A stretch of 6,373 bases of DNA from Actinomycetota bacterium. GTDB lineage: Bacteria > Actinomycetota > Thermoleophilia > Gaiellales > Gaiellaceae. The DNA lies in NCBI GenBank assembly GCA_013817555.1, contig JACDCN010000126.1, forward strand, positions 1-6,373, written 5' to 3'. Numbering within the stretch: the first letter of the stretch is position 1; the number at the start of each line of letters is the position of its first letter. The notes beneath the pieces were generated by a model. That model made no database searches. It was given only the letters and a program-made list of their open reading frames with translations, and was not told the DNA's origin. Of this stretch, positions 1 to 5,779 are shown piece by piece. Both the position numbers and the translations under genes were made by a program.

Positions 1-233
1 TCGCAGTAGCGGCAGTACGTCTCGCCGTTGGCGAACGTGAGGAGCTCGATCTCACCGAGCTCGACGTTCAGCTGCTCGGCGATCTTCGAGGCCAGCTCGG
101 GGTGCGAGCGGCCGGCGAAGACCATGAGCCGCTTCTGCGGAGTGAGGGGTATCGCGTGGCCGGTCGTCATCTCGACCTCGGGTATCTCGACCTCGAGGCC
201 GGGAAACGTCTGCTCAATCGTCCCGCTTTCCAC
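1..233 (-). CDS. prs: Ribose-phosphate pyrophosphokinase (PRPP synthase), N-terminal part
   Basis: PRPP synthase transfers pyrophosphate from ATP to ribose-5-phosphate in the cytosol; PRPP feeds purine, pyrimidine, histidine, tryptophan and NAD synthesis. The 77 visible codons include LMVFAGRSHPELASKIAEQL (residues 36-55), matching the first strand and helix of class I enzymes (KLFAGNATPELAQRIA in E. coli), and FANGETYCRYC (67-77), matching the FSDGE region that follows. The window edge removes the rest, including the PRPP-binding loop. I chose the GTG at 233 because AAGGAGG lies 6 nt upstream. In-frame ATGs at 170 (MTTGHAIPLT...) and 125 (MVFAGR...) are alternatives, and the 170 start would give a more usual length. 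The first 20 bases overlap the end of glmU, so the two are probably co-translated. The glmU-prs pair is widely conserved. Two cysteines (74 and 77) sit just after the GE motif, which is unusual. The family assignment is firm; the start is not. Confidence 0.9.
   Translation of the reverse strand, partial: MESGTIEQTFPGLEVEIPEVEMTTGHAIPLTPQKRLMVFAGRSHPELASKIAEQLNVELGEIELLTFANGETYCRYC
169..195 (-). repeat. Two-copy 12-base direct repeat in the prs 5' end
   Basis: The 12-base word atctcgacctcg (plus strand) occurs at 169-180 and again at 184-195, a 15-base period. In the prs frame it encodes the short acidic repeat EVEIP-EVEM, between the GTG start at 233 and the ATG at 170. It may be a small in-frame duplication in an N-terminal extension, or may lie in untranslated sequence if the ATG is the true start. 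It is short and could be chance. Confidence 0.5.
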
Positions 234-1539
234 CCCGTCCCTCCTTGTTCAGCTGCTTCGTCCGGGCGATGGCGAGCGCGCCCGCAGGAACATCCTCTGT
301 GATGACGGAGCCGGCTGCAATCCATGCGTCGTCGCCGATCGTGACTGGGGCGACGAAGGCATTGTCGACGCCGGTCCTGACGTTGCGCCCAATCACGGTC
401 CGCTCCTTCGCCCTCGTTGCGTGGTCCTGGTTCACGGTGATGTTTCCCGCAGCGATATTCGAGTCCTCGCCGACGTCCGCGTCGCCGATGTAGGAGAGAT
501 GCGGCACCTTTGTTCTCTCGCCGATCCGCGAGTTCTTGATCTCCACGAACGTGCCGGCCTTCGCGCCCGCCTCGAGAACCGTGCCGGGGCGAAGGTAACA
601 AAACGGACCCACGAGAGCGCCCGCACCCACGACCGCGTCGCGGAGCACCGCGTGCGGCCCGACTTCCGCTCCGGCGCCAATGCGCGATGCACCCCGGACG
701 ACCGTGAACGGATGGATCACCGCATCAGGCTCGAGCACCGCCTCGGCATCGATCCACGTCGACTGCGGGTCCACGATTGTCACGCCCGCGAGCATGTGCT
801 CTTCGTTGATCCGGTCGCGCAGCGCCGCAGCCGCGACGGCGAGCTCCGACCGTGTGTTGACGCCTTCGGTCTCCATCGCATCTCCTCCCTTGTGCACCGC
901 GACCCGCCCGCCCTCAGCGACGAGGAGCGCGACCGAGTCGGTCAGATAGAGCTCGCCCTTAGCGTTCTTCGGCGTCAGGCGTTCGAGAACGGGCCACAGA
1001 CGCTCGTTTCGAAAGACGTAGATCGAGGAGTTGACCTCTCGGATGGCCAGCTCCTCCGGGCTCGCATCGGCGGCTTCGACGATTGCCGCCAGCGTTCCCG
1101 ACCCATTGCGAACGACTCTGCCGTACTGCCGAGCATCCTCGGGCTCGAACGAGAGCACGGTTGCCCATGCGGCCTCGCGCCGGTGCGTCTCGAGCAGCTC
1201 CCGCAGCAACGCGGATGTCAAGAGCGGCGTGTCGCCGGAGAGCACGAGGACGTCCTCGACGCCCTCGAGAGCGCCCCTCGCGCTTTTGACTGCGTCTCCG
1301 GTCCCGAGCGGCTTCTCCTGCACCGCAACGGCGACGCCGTCGAAGGCGTCCGCGGTGGAGGGCGCGGCTACGACGACGAGCGGGTCGACCTCGAGCTCGC
1401 GCGCCGTCTGCAGAACCCAGTCCACCATCCGCCGACCGAGCAGCGGGTGAAGGTGCTTCGGAGTGGACGAGCGCATCCGCGTGCCGAGCCCGGCCGCCAT
1501 TACGACTGCGCCGAGCCTCGAGTTGTCCTTCTGGGGCAT
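214..1539 (-). CDS. glmU: Bifunctional UDP-GlcNAc pyrophosphorylase / glucosamine-1-phosphate N-acetyltransferase
   Basis: GlmU acetylates glucosamine-1-phosphate with acetyl-CoA, then couples the product to UTP, giving UDP-GlcNAc for peptidoglycan. The protein is 441 aa, slightly short of the usual ~450-460. The N-terminal nucleotidyltransferase domain has MAAGLGTRM (14-22) with TPKHLH (26-31), SGDTPLL (101-107), EVNSS (168-172), LYLTDSV (197-203) and GVNTRSEL (226-233). From about residue 250 come left-handed beta-helix hexapeptides with RPGT (R317), FVEIKNSRIG (K335), HLSYIGDA (H347, the catalytic His; Y350), NIAAGNIT (N361) and the C-terminal ARTKQLNKEG (R426). The ATG at 1539 puts the first beta strand at the normal distance from the N-terminus. 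It lies 2 nt after the CCA of tRNA-Gln and has no Shine-Dalgarno. The usual NYDG after N370 is NQDH with two extra residues, and Val391 replaces the Ser of the acetyl-CoA site (E. coli Ser405). The function call is secure. Confidence 0.97.
   Translation of the reverse strand: MPQKDNSRLGAVVMAAGLGTRMRSSTPKHLHPLLGRRMVDWVLQTARELEVDPLVVVAAPSTADAFDGVAVAVQEKPLGTGDAVKSARGALEGVEDVLVLSGDTPLLTSALLRELLETHRREAAWATVLSFEPEDARQYGRVVRNGSGTLAAIVEAADASPEELAIREVNSSIYVFRNERLWPVLERLTPKNAKGELYLTDSVALLVAEGGRVAVHKGGDAMETEGVNTRSELAVAAAALRDRINEEHMLAGVTIVDPQSTWIDAEAVLEPDAVIHPFTVVRGASRIGAGAEVGPHAVLRDAVVGAGALVGPFCYLRPGTVLEAGAKAGTFVEIKNSRIGERTKVPHLSYIGDADVGEDSNIAAGNITVNQDHATRAKERTVIGRNVRTGVDNAFVAPVTIGDDAWIAAGSVITEDVPAGALAIARTKQLNKEGRGGKRDD
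240..246 (-). promoter_or_regulatory. Shine-Dalgarno site for prs
   Basis: AAGGAGG on the minus strand, 6 nt before the GTG at 233, is the only strong ribosome binding site seen at any gene start in this window. It lies inside the last codons of glmU and overlaps codons for Lys-Glu-Gly, a motif conserved in GlmU C-termini. The match could therefore be partly a by-product of protein conservation, which weakens it as proof of the GTG start. Confidence 0.55.
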
Positions 1540-1541
1540 CG

Positions 1542-1615
1542 TGGCTGGGGCGCCAGGATTCGAACCTGGGATCACGGGACCAAAACCCGTTGCCTTACCA
1601 CTTGGCCACGCCCCA
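1542..1615 (-). tRNA. tRNA-Gln (anticodon UUG)
   Basis: A complete 74-nt cloverleaf reads on the minus strand. The acceptor stem TGGGGCG pairs with CGCCCCA over 7 bp. The D arm is GCC/GGC with a GG-containing loop. The anticodon arm is ACGGG-TTTTGGT-CCCGT with anticodon TTG, the variable loop has 4 nt, and the T arm is CCAGG-TTCGAAT-CCTGG. The discriminator is G73, followed by an encoded CCA. The U1-A72 pair is typical of bacterial tRNA-Gln and is a known feature for the Glu-tRNA-Gln amidotransferase route, which most actinobacteria use. It decodes CAA. The gene lies 33 nt after the ispE stop (1616-1648, where I see no hairpin terminator or promoter) and 2 nt before the glmU ATG, so it is probably cut out of the operon transcript. 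Confidence 0.97.
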
Positions 1616-1648
1616 GAGCCTGCCCATCTTGCCATTCGCCGCCGAAGG

Positions 1649-2467
1649 TCACGATCGCTCGAGTGGATGCACCAGCCACGTGCCCGCGACCTCGCGCAGA
1701 ACCGAGGCAGCTTGCTCCGCAATCTCGGACTTCCCAAAGAGCCCGTACACCACAGGACCTGCGCCCGTGACATCTGCGCGGAAGGCGCCGAGCGCTTCCA
1801 GATCTCGTGCGACCGGGGATGACGCGAGATCGTTTCCGGGAAGCTTTGCCAGGTCTCTCGCTTCCGTCACCTGCTCGAGCGTATGGAGGAGACGCGACCG
1901 GCGTTCCTCGAATCCTCCGGCGCCCTGACGCTCGTCGAACCGGTGATACATCGCTGCGGTCGATTCCTTGTCCGCTCCATCGGGCGTGACCAGCAAAGCC
2001 ACATAGTCCGTCGGCAGATCGAGTGGAGACAGATCGGATCCGTCGCCCGTTCCGAGCTGCGTACCGGCTTGGAGGAAGAACGGCACGTCCGCGCCGACGC
2101 CGGCGGCAAGGGTCTGCAACTCGTCATCCGAAAAAGCCGTCGGGAGAGTCGCATTCGCCAATGTGAGCGCGGTCGCGGCATCCGAGCTTCCACCCCCCAG
2201 CCCGGCGGCAACGGGGATGCGCTTCTCGATCCGCACGCGCCAACTCGGCGCGACGCCGGCGACCGCGGCGAGCCGAACCAAAGCGTCATGCACGATCGTG
2301 TCCTCTGGAAACCCCTCGACCGCGAGGGTCTCGGCAGGCGCGAGCTCGATGTCGTCGCAAAGGTCGAGCGCCTGCAGAACGGTCGCGACCTGATGTTTGC
2401 CGTCTGGACGAACGGGCCCCACGACGAGCGATAGGTTGATCTTCGCCGGCGCGCGCATGTGCGTCAT
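1649..2467 (-). CDS. ispE: 4-diphosphocytidyl-2-C-methyl-D-erythritol kinase
   Basis: IspE is a GHMP-family kinase that phosphorylates CDP-methylerythritol at the 2-hydroxyl, the ATP-using step of the MEP isoprenoid pathway. The 272-aa protein starts MTHMRAPAKINLSL, with the conserved Lys9 in PAKINL. The glycine-rich ATP loop is GLGGGSSDAA (89-98), GADVPFF (125-131) contains the likely catalytic Asp127 (E. coli Asp141), and the third GHMP motif appears as VTGAGPVVYGLF (233-244). The ATG at 2467 forms an ATGA overlap with the rsmA stop; the ATG at 2458 is a possible alternative. No Shine-Dalgarno is visible, consistent with coupling to rsmA. The usual DGYHE of the substrate pocket is DGKHQ (22-26): a lysine sits where the cytosine-stacking Tyr25 of E. 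coli would be. Otherwise the active site is intact and I expect a working enzyme. Confidence 0.96.
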   Translation of the reverse strand: MTHMRAPAKINLSLVVGPVRPDGKHQVATVLQALDLCDDIELAPAETLAVEGFPEDTIVHDALVRLAAVAGVAPSWRVRIEKRIPVAAGLGGGSSDAATALTLANATLPTAFSDDELQTLAAGVGADVPFFLQAGTQLGTGDGSDLSPLDLPTDYVALLVTPDGADKESTAAMYHRFDERQGAGGFEERRSRLLHTLEQVTEARDLAKLPGNDLASSPVARDLEALGAFRADVTGAGPVVYGLFGKSEIAEQAASVLREVAGTWLVHPLERS

Positions 2468-3237
2468 CGGAGCGCGTCGGCGAGTCCGACAAAATCTCGC
2501 GGCGTGAGCTCCTCGGCGCGAACCCTCGGCGGCTTGTTGATCGTAGCGAGCGCTTTCTCGGCATCCACACGGCTCGTCAGGCCGACGAGCGCGAGTGAAT
2601 TCGCCAGCGTCTTTCGCCGGTGTGCGAAGGCGGCATTCACGACGGGTCGCACCAGGTCGAGCGGCGAGTCGTCGACGCGCTCGAAGGCGACGAGCGCGGA
2701 TTCGACACGGGGCCGGGGCTTGAAGACCGTCGGCGGGACCGCGTGAAAGCCGACCTTGCGCGTCCGGAGCTGCACCAGCACGGAAACGGCCCCGTAGGCC
2801 TTCGTCCGCGGCGAAGCGAAGAACCGCTCGGCGACCTCTCGCTGCACCATCACGCACCAGCGCTCCAGCGACGAAATCCCGTCGAGGCTCTCCACGACGA
2901 GCGGCGTGGCGATGTTGTAGGGAAGGTTGGCGACGAGCTTGGTCGGCGGCGGGGCGAGCGAGGTGAGGTCGAGTGTGAGCGCGTCGCCGAAGAGAAGCCG
3001 AACGTTGTCCTGTCCTTCGAGGGCGGACTGCAAGGGCTCCTCGAGCCTGCGGTCGAGCTCGATCGCGTGGACGATCGCGACACGATCCGCGACGTAACGG
3101 GTCAGTACCCCGAGGCCGGGACCGACCTCGAGCACGACATCCTCCGGGTCGAGCGCGGCGAGCCGGCCGATGACGCCGAGGATGTTCTCGTCCACGAGGA
3201 AGTGCTGGCCCAGCCTCTTCTTCGGCGTGACCGTCAT
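2464..3237 (-). CDS. rsmA: 16S rRNA (adenine1518-N6/adenine1519-N6)-dimethyltransferase
   Basis: RsmA (KsgA) uses S-adenosylmethionine to dimethylate two adjacent adenines in the 3' terminal hairpin of 16S rRNA late in 30S assembly; its loss gives kasugamycin resistance. The 257-aa protein has the N-terminal LGQHFL (9-14) and the SAM-binding motif VLEVGPGLGVLT (35-46). IELD (59-62) contains the acidic residue that contacts the ribose. GDAL (84-87) and the catalytic NLPYNI (104-109) follow, then VQREVAER (131-138), RPRVESAL (175-182) and FAHRRKTLANSL (204-215). Length and motifs are standard. The ATG at 3237 forms an ATGA overlap with the tatD stop, and the gene ends in an ATGA overlap with ispE, so it is coupled on both sides. 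In Mycobacterium rpfB lies between tatD and ksgA; here nothing does. Confidence 0.97.
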   Translation of the reverse strand: MTVTPKKRLGQHFLVDENILGVIGRLAALDPEDVVLEVGPGLGVLTRYVADRVAIVHAIELDRRLEEPLQSALEGQDNVRLLFGDALTLDLTSLAPPPTKLVANLPYNIATPLVVESLDGISSLERWCVMVQREVAERFFASPRTKAYGAVSVLVQLRTRKVGFHAVPPTVFKPRPRVESALVAFERVDDSPLDLVRPVVNAAFAHRRKTLANSLALVGLTSRVDAEKALATINKPPRVRAEELTPRDFVGLADALR

Positions 3238-3977
3238 TCCAGGTGGAAGGCAGCGGCAGCGTTCGCGTGCGTGGCCGTGGCGAGCTCGTCCTGCTCCTCG
3301 CCGCGAACCAGGGCGAGCGCCGCGACGGTGTGGACCACATGAGCGGGCTCGTTCGGGCGCCCTCGCACCGGCTGCGGGGAGAGGTACGGGCTGTCGGTCT
3401 CCACGAGTATCCGGTTCTGAGGCACCTCCGCGGCGGCAGCGCGGAGATCACCGGCCTTCGGATACGTGACGTTCCCCGCGAAGGAGACGTAGTACCCGCG
3501 CTCGAGGGCGGCCGGCAGCAGGTCGGGCGAGGAGAAGCAATGGAGGATGACTGGCCCGACGAAGCCTTCCAGCGCGGATGCAGTGTCGGCGGCCGCTTCG
3601 CGGCTGTGGACGACGACCGGGAGGTCGAGACCGGAGGCAAGCGCGAGCTGCGCGTCGAACAACCGGCGCTGCTCGGACGGGGTCGCGTAGAGCTTCACGT
3701 TGTCGAGGCCGGTCTCGCCGACTGCGACCGCTTTCGAGTGGGAGAGAAGCTCACGCAGGTGGTCGAGCCGCGCTGCCTCCTTCGTCGCGGCTTGGTGGGG
3801 ATCGATGCCGAGCGCGGCAAAGACGCCGTCGTGCTCGTCAGCGAGCGCGAGAGCAGCGCGACAGGACTCGATTCCGGTGCCGATCGTGACGATTCGGGTC
3901 ACCCCTGCCGCGGAGGCGCGCTCCACGACCGCGCCCGGCTCCTCGCACGCGTCGAGATGCGCGTGCGAATCGGTCAC
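3234..3977 (-). CDS. TatD-family metal-dependent hydrolase / DNase
   Basis: TatD proteins are TIM-barrel amidohydrolase-type enzymes with two metal ions; characterised members are 3'-5' exonucleases acting on DNA, and a role in D-aminoacyl-tRNA removal has also been proposed. The 247-aa protein shows the metal-binding set in order: SHAHLD (His5, His7), GETGLD (Glu88), VVHSREA (His124), LHCFS (His146) and VETDSPYLSP (Asp195). The start is GTG at 3977, in a GTGA overlap with the metG stop, and the frame ends in an ATGA overlap with rsmA. No clear Shine-Dalgarno is visible, so initiation probably depends on ribosomes finishing metG. The first histidine of the common G-I/V-H-P-H motif is aspartate here (GIDPH, 57-61). 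The family is certain; the exact substrate cannot be read from the sequence. The metG-tatD pairing is common in bacteria. Confidence 0.95.
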   Translation of the reverse strand: MTDSHAHLDACEEPGAVVERASAAGVTRIVTIGTGIESCRAALALADEHDGVFAALGIDPHQAATKEAARLDHLRELLSHSKAVAVGETGLDNVKLYATPSEQRRLFDAQLALASGLDLPVVVHSREAAADTASALEGFVGPVILHCFSSPDLLPAALERGYYVSFAGNVTYPKAGDLRAAAAEVPQNRILVETDSPYLSPQPVRGRPNEPAHVVHTVAALALVRGEEQDELATATHANAAAAFHLE

Positions 3978-5779
3978 GCCGTCGCTGCGGCTTCCATCCG
4001 CGCGAGCTCGTCGGCGACGACCTTGTCCGCGTCAAGCTTCACGAAGAGCGGGACCGGCTCGAGCAACGCCTGCCCGGGAGGGAGCTCGCTCGGCTCCCAG
4101 CGGCCCACCCAGCTCTCGTAGTCACCCGTGAGGACGACGTGCTCCTCTCCGTCTTCCTCCGCAATCGTCCGGAACTCGAGCGGTCCCGCGATCGTCCCCT
4201 CGTGCCCGAGGAGCTCGTGCAACCGCTGCGCCGAGAAAGGGAGGAAGGGAGTGAGCAGCACCTTCAGGCTGTCGATCGCCTTGAGCGCGACGTAGAGAAT
4301 CGTGCCCATGCGCTGGCGATCGCTCTCCAGGAGAGTCCACGGCGCCTGCTCGGTGACGTACTGGTTGCCGAGCCCAGCAAGCCGCATGACCTCTTGCAGC
4401 GCGTTCTTGAACCGCGCCGCCTCGATCAGGGATCCGACGGTTTCGAAGCCATGGCCGATTGCGGCGAGGAGCTCGGTGTCGGCTTCCGCGAGCGCCCCCG
4501 GCTCGGGCACCGCTTTGAAGTTCTTGTACGCGCTCTGAAGCGTGCGGTTGACAAGGTTGCCCCAGGTCGCAACGAGCTCGTCGTTGTTCCGGCGGACGAA
4601 CTCGGACCAGGTGAAGTCCGTGTCCTGGGTCTCGGGACCAGCGATAGACAGGTAGTAGCGCAGGGCATCGGCGTCGTAGCGGCTCAGGAAGTCGCGTATG
4701 AGGATCTCGAGCCCTCGGCTCGAGCTGAACTTCTTGCCCTCCATGGTCAGAAACTCGCTAGAGACGATGTTGTCCGGGAGCCGCAGGTTGCCCTGTCCGG
4801 CGCCGTATGCGCCGTCGTCGCCGTAACCGAGAAGCGTGCTCGGCCAGATCACGGTGTGGAAGACGATGTTGTCCTTCCCCATGAAGTAGGCGTGCTCCGC
4901 CTCCGGACTCTGCCACCACTCGCGCCAGGCGTCCGGCGTGCCCTGGTTCGCGGCCCATTCGATGGACGCAGAGAGGTAGCCGATCACCGCGTCGAACCAG
5001 ACGTAGATCCGCTTGTCCTCCTGGTTCTCGTAACCCTCGAGGGGGATAGGCACTCCCCAGTCGAGATCGCGGGTGATGGCACGCGGCTTCAGCTTCTTGA
5101 CGAAGTTGAGCGAGAACCGCCTGACGTTCTGCCGCCAGTCGTTCTGCGCCTCGATCCACTCGGTGAGCTGATTCCTGAACGCCGGCAGGTCGAGGAAGAG
5201 ATGCTTCGTCTTCTTGAAGACCGGTGTCGTTCCGTCGATCCGTGAGCGCGGGTCGATCAGGTCGATGGGATCGAGTTGGTTCCCGCAGTTGTCGCACTGG
5301 TCGCCACGGGCGCTCTCGAAGCCGCAGATGGGGCAGGTGCCCTCGATGTAGCGGTCGGGGAGCGTGTGTCCAGTGGAGGCGGAGAACGCGCCGAGCGTCT
5401 CTTGCTCGACGATGTAGCCCTTGCGATGGAGCGTGCGAAAGAGATCCTGGGTGACGCGGTAGTGATTGGCGGTGGTCGTCCGGGTGAAGACGTCGTAGGA
5501 GAGCCCGAGGTCGCGCAGGTCTTCGCGGATGAGCTGGTTGAATCGCTCTGCGGTCTCACGCGGCGACTCGCCTGCGGCGTCCGCGGCGACCATGACCGGC
5601 GTGCCGTGCTCGTCCGTGCCGCTGACCATCAGGACGTCGTTGCCGCGTAATCGGTGATAGCGGGCGAACGTGTCCGACGGAACTCCGAAGCCCGCCACAT
5701 GGCCGATGTGGCGCAGGCCGCTCGCGTACGGCCACGCGACCGCAACCAGGATCTTCCGTCGGGAGCTCGTCCGGATCAT
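3974..5779 (-). CDS. metG: Methionyl-tRNA synthetase
   Basis: This class I synthetase charges initiator and elongator tRNA-Met with methionine. The 601-aa protein has the HIGH signature as HIGH (24-27), then SGTDEHGTPV (53-62). The zinc knuckle has CPIC (149-152) and CDNC (162-165). YVWFDAVIGY (259-268) lies in the methionine pocket region, and the KMSKS loop reads KKFSSSRG (349-356). A helical anticodon-binding domain follows (WGNLVNR at 406-412 and PWTLL at 480-484). KFSSS and HGTP are typical of the actinobacterial and archaeal-like branch. There is no C-terminal EMAPII-type tRNA-binding domain. I chose the ATG at 5779 because it puts the first Rossmann strand (KILVAVAWPYA) close to the N-terminus. 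A TTG at 5842 would add 21 residues unlike the family. There is no Shine-Dalgarno, but a -10-like box lies 8 nt upstream, suggesting leaderless translation. It is the first confident gene of the operon. Confidence 0.97.
   Translation of the reverse strand: MIRTSSRRKILVAVAWPYASGLRHIGHVAGFGVPSDTFARYHRLRGNDVLMVSGTDEHGTPVMVAADAAGESPRETAERFNQLIREDLRDLGLSYDVFTRTTTANHYRVTQDLFRTLHRKGYIVEQETLGAFSASTGHTLPDRYIEGTCPICGFESARGDQCDNCGNQLDPIDLIDPRSRIDGTTPVFKKTKHLFLDLPAFRNQLTEWIEAQNDWRQNVRRFSLNFVKKLKPRAITRDLDWGVPIPLEGYENQEDKRIYVWFDAVIGYLSASIEWAANQGTPDAWREWWQSPEAEHAYFMGKDNIVFHTVIWPSTLLGYGDDGAYGAGQGNLRLPDNIVSSEFLTMEGKKFSSSRGLEILIRDFLSRYDADALRYYLSIAGPETQDTDFTWSEFVRRNNDELVATWGNLVNRTLQSAYKNFKAVPEPGALAEADTELLAAIGHGFETVGSLIEAARFKNALQEVMRLAGLGNQYVTEQAPWTLLESDRQRMGTILYVALKAIDSLKVLLTPFLPFSAQRLHELLGHEGTIAGPLEFRTIAEEDGEEHVVLTGDYESWVGRWEPSELPPGQALLEPVPLFVKLDADKVVADELARMEAAATA

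Noticed and set aside
1542..1615. tRNA-Gln as a phage or island attachment site
   Set aside because: No integrase, no repeated copy of the tRNA 3' end and no foreign genes are seen; insertion here would also separate glmU and prs from their operon.
28..1770. A 580-codon open frame on the plus strand, opposite prs, glmU, tRNA-Gln and the end of ispE
   Set aside because: It mirrors well-supported genes. Its translation is rich in Arg, Asp and His without domain motifs and runs through a tRNA. Long antisense frames are expected in G+C-rich DNA with biased third positions.
214..1773. A longer GlmU frame starting at 1773
   Set aside because: The extension would translate the tRNA-Gln gene and part of ispE in the wrong frame; the ATG at 1539 gives a normal GlmU N-terminus.
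1649..3640. A 663-codon minus-strand frame that looks like ispE with a long N-terminal extension
   Set aside because: Only the part from 2467 downward is IspE. The upstream portion overlaps rsmA and tatD out of frame and is Arg-rich shadow sequence.
3243..4121. A 292-codon plus-strand frame opposite tatD
   Set aside because: It is antisense to a gene with all catalytic motifs intact; its own translation shows no motif.
4139..5245. A 368-codon plus-strand frame opposite metG
   Set aside because: It is the antisense shadow of a strongly conserved synthetase and has the typical E/R/V-rich shadow composition, with no recognisable domain and no ribosome binding site.
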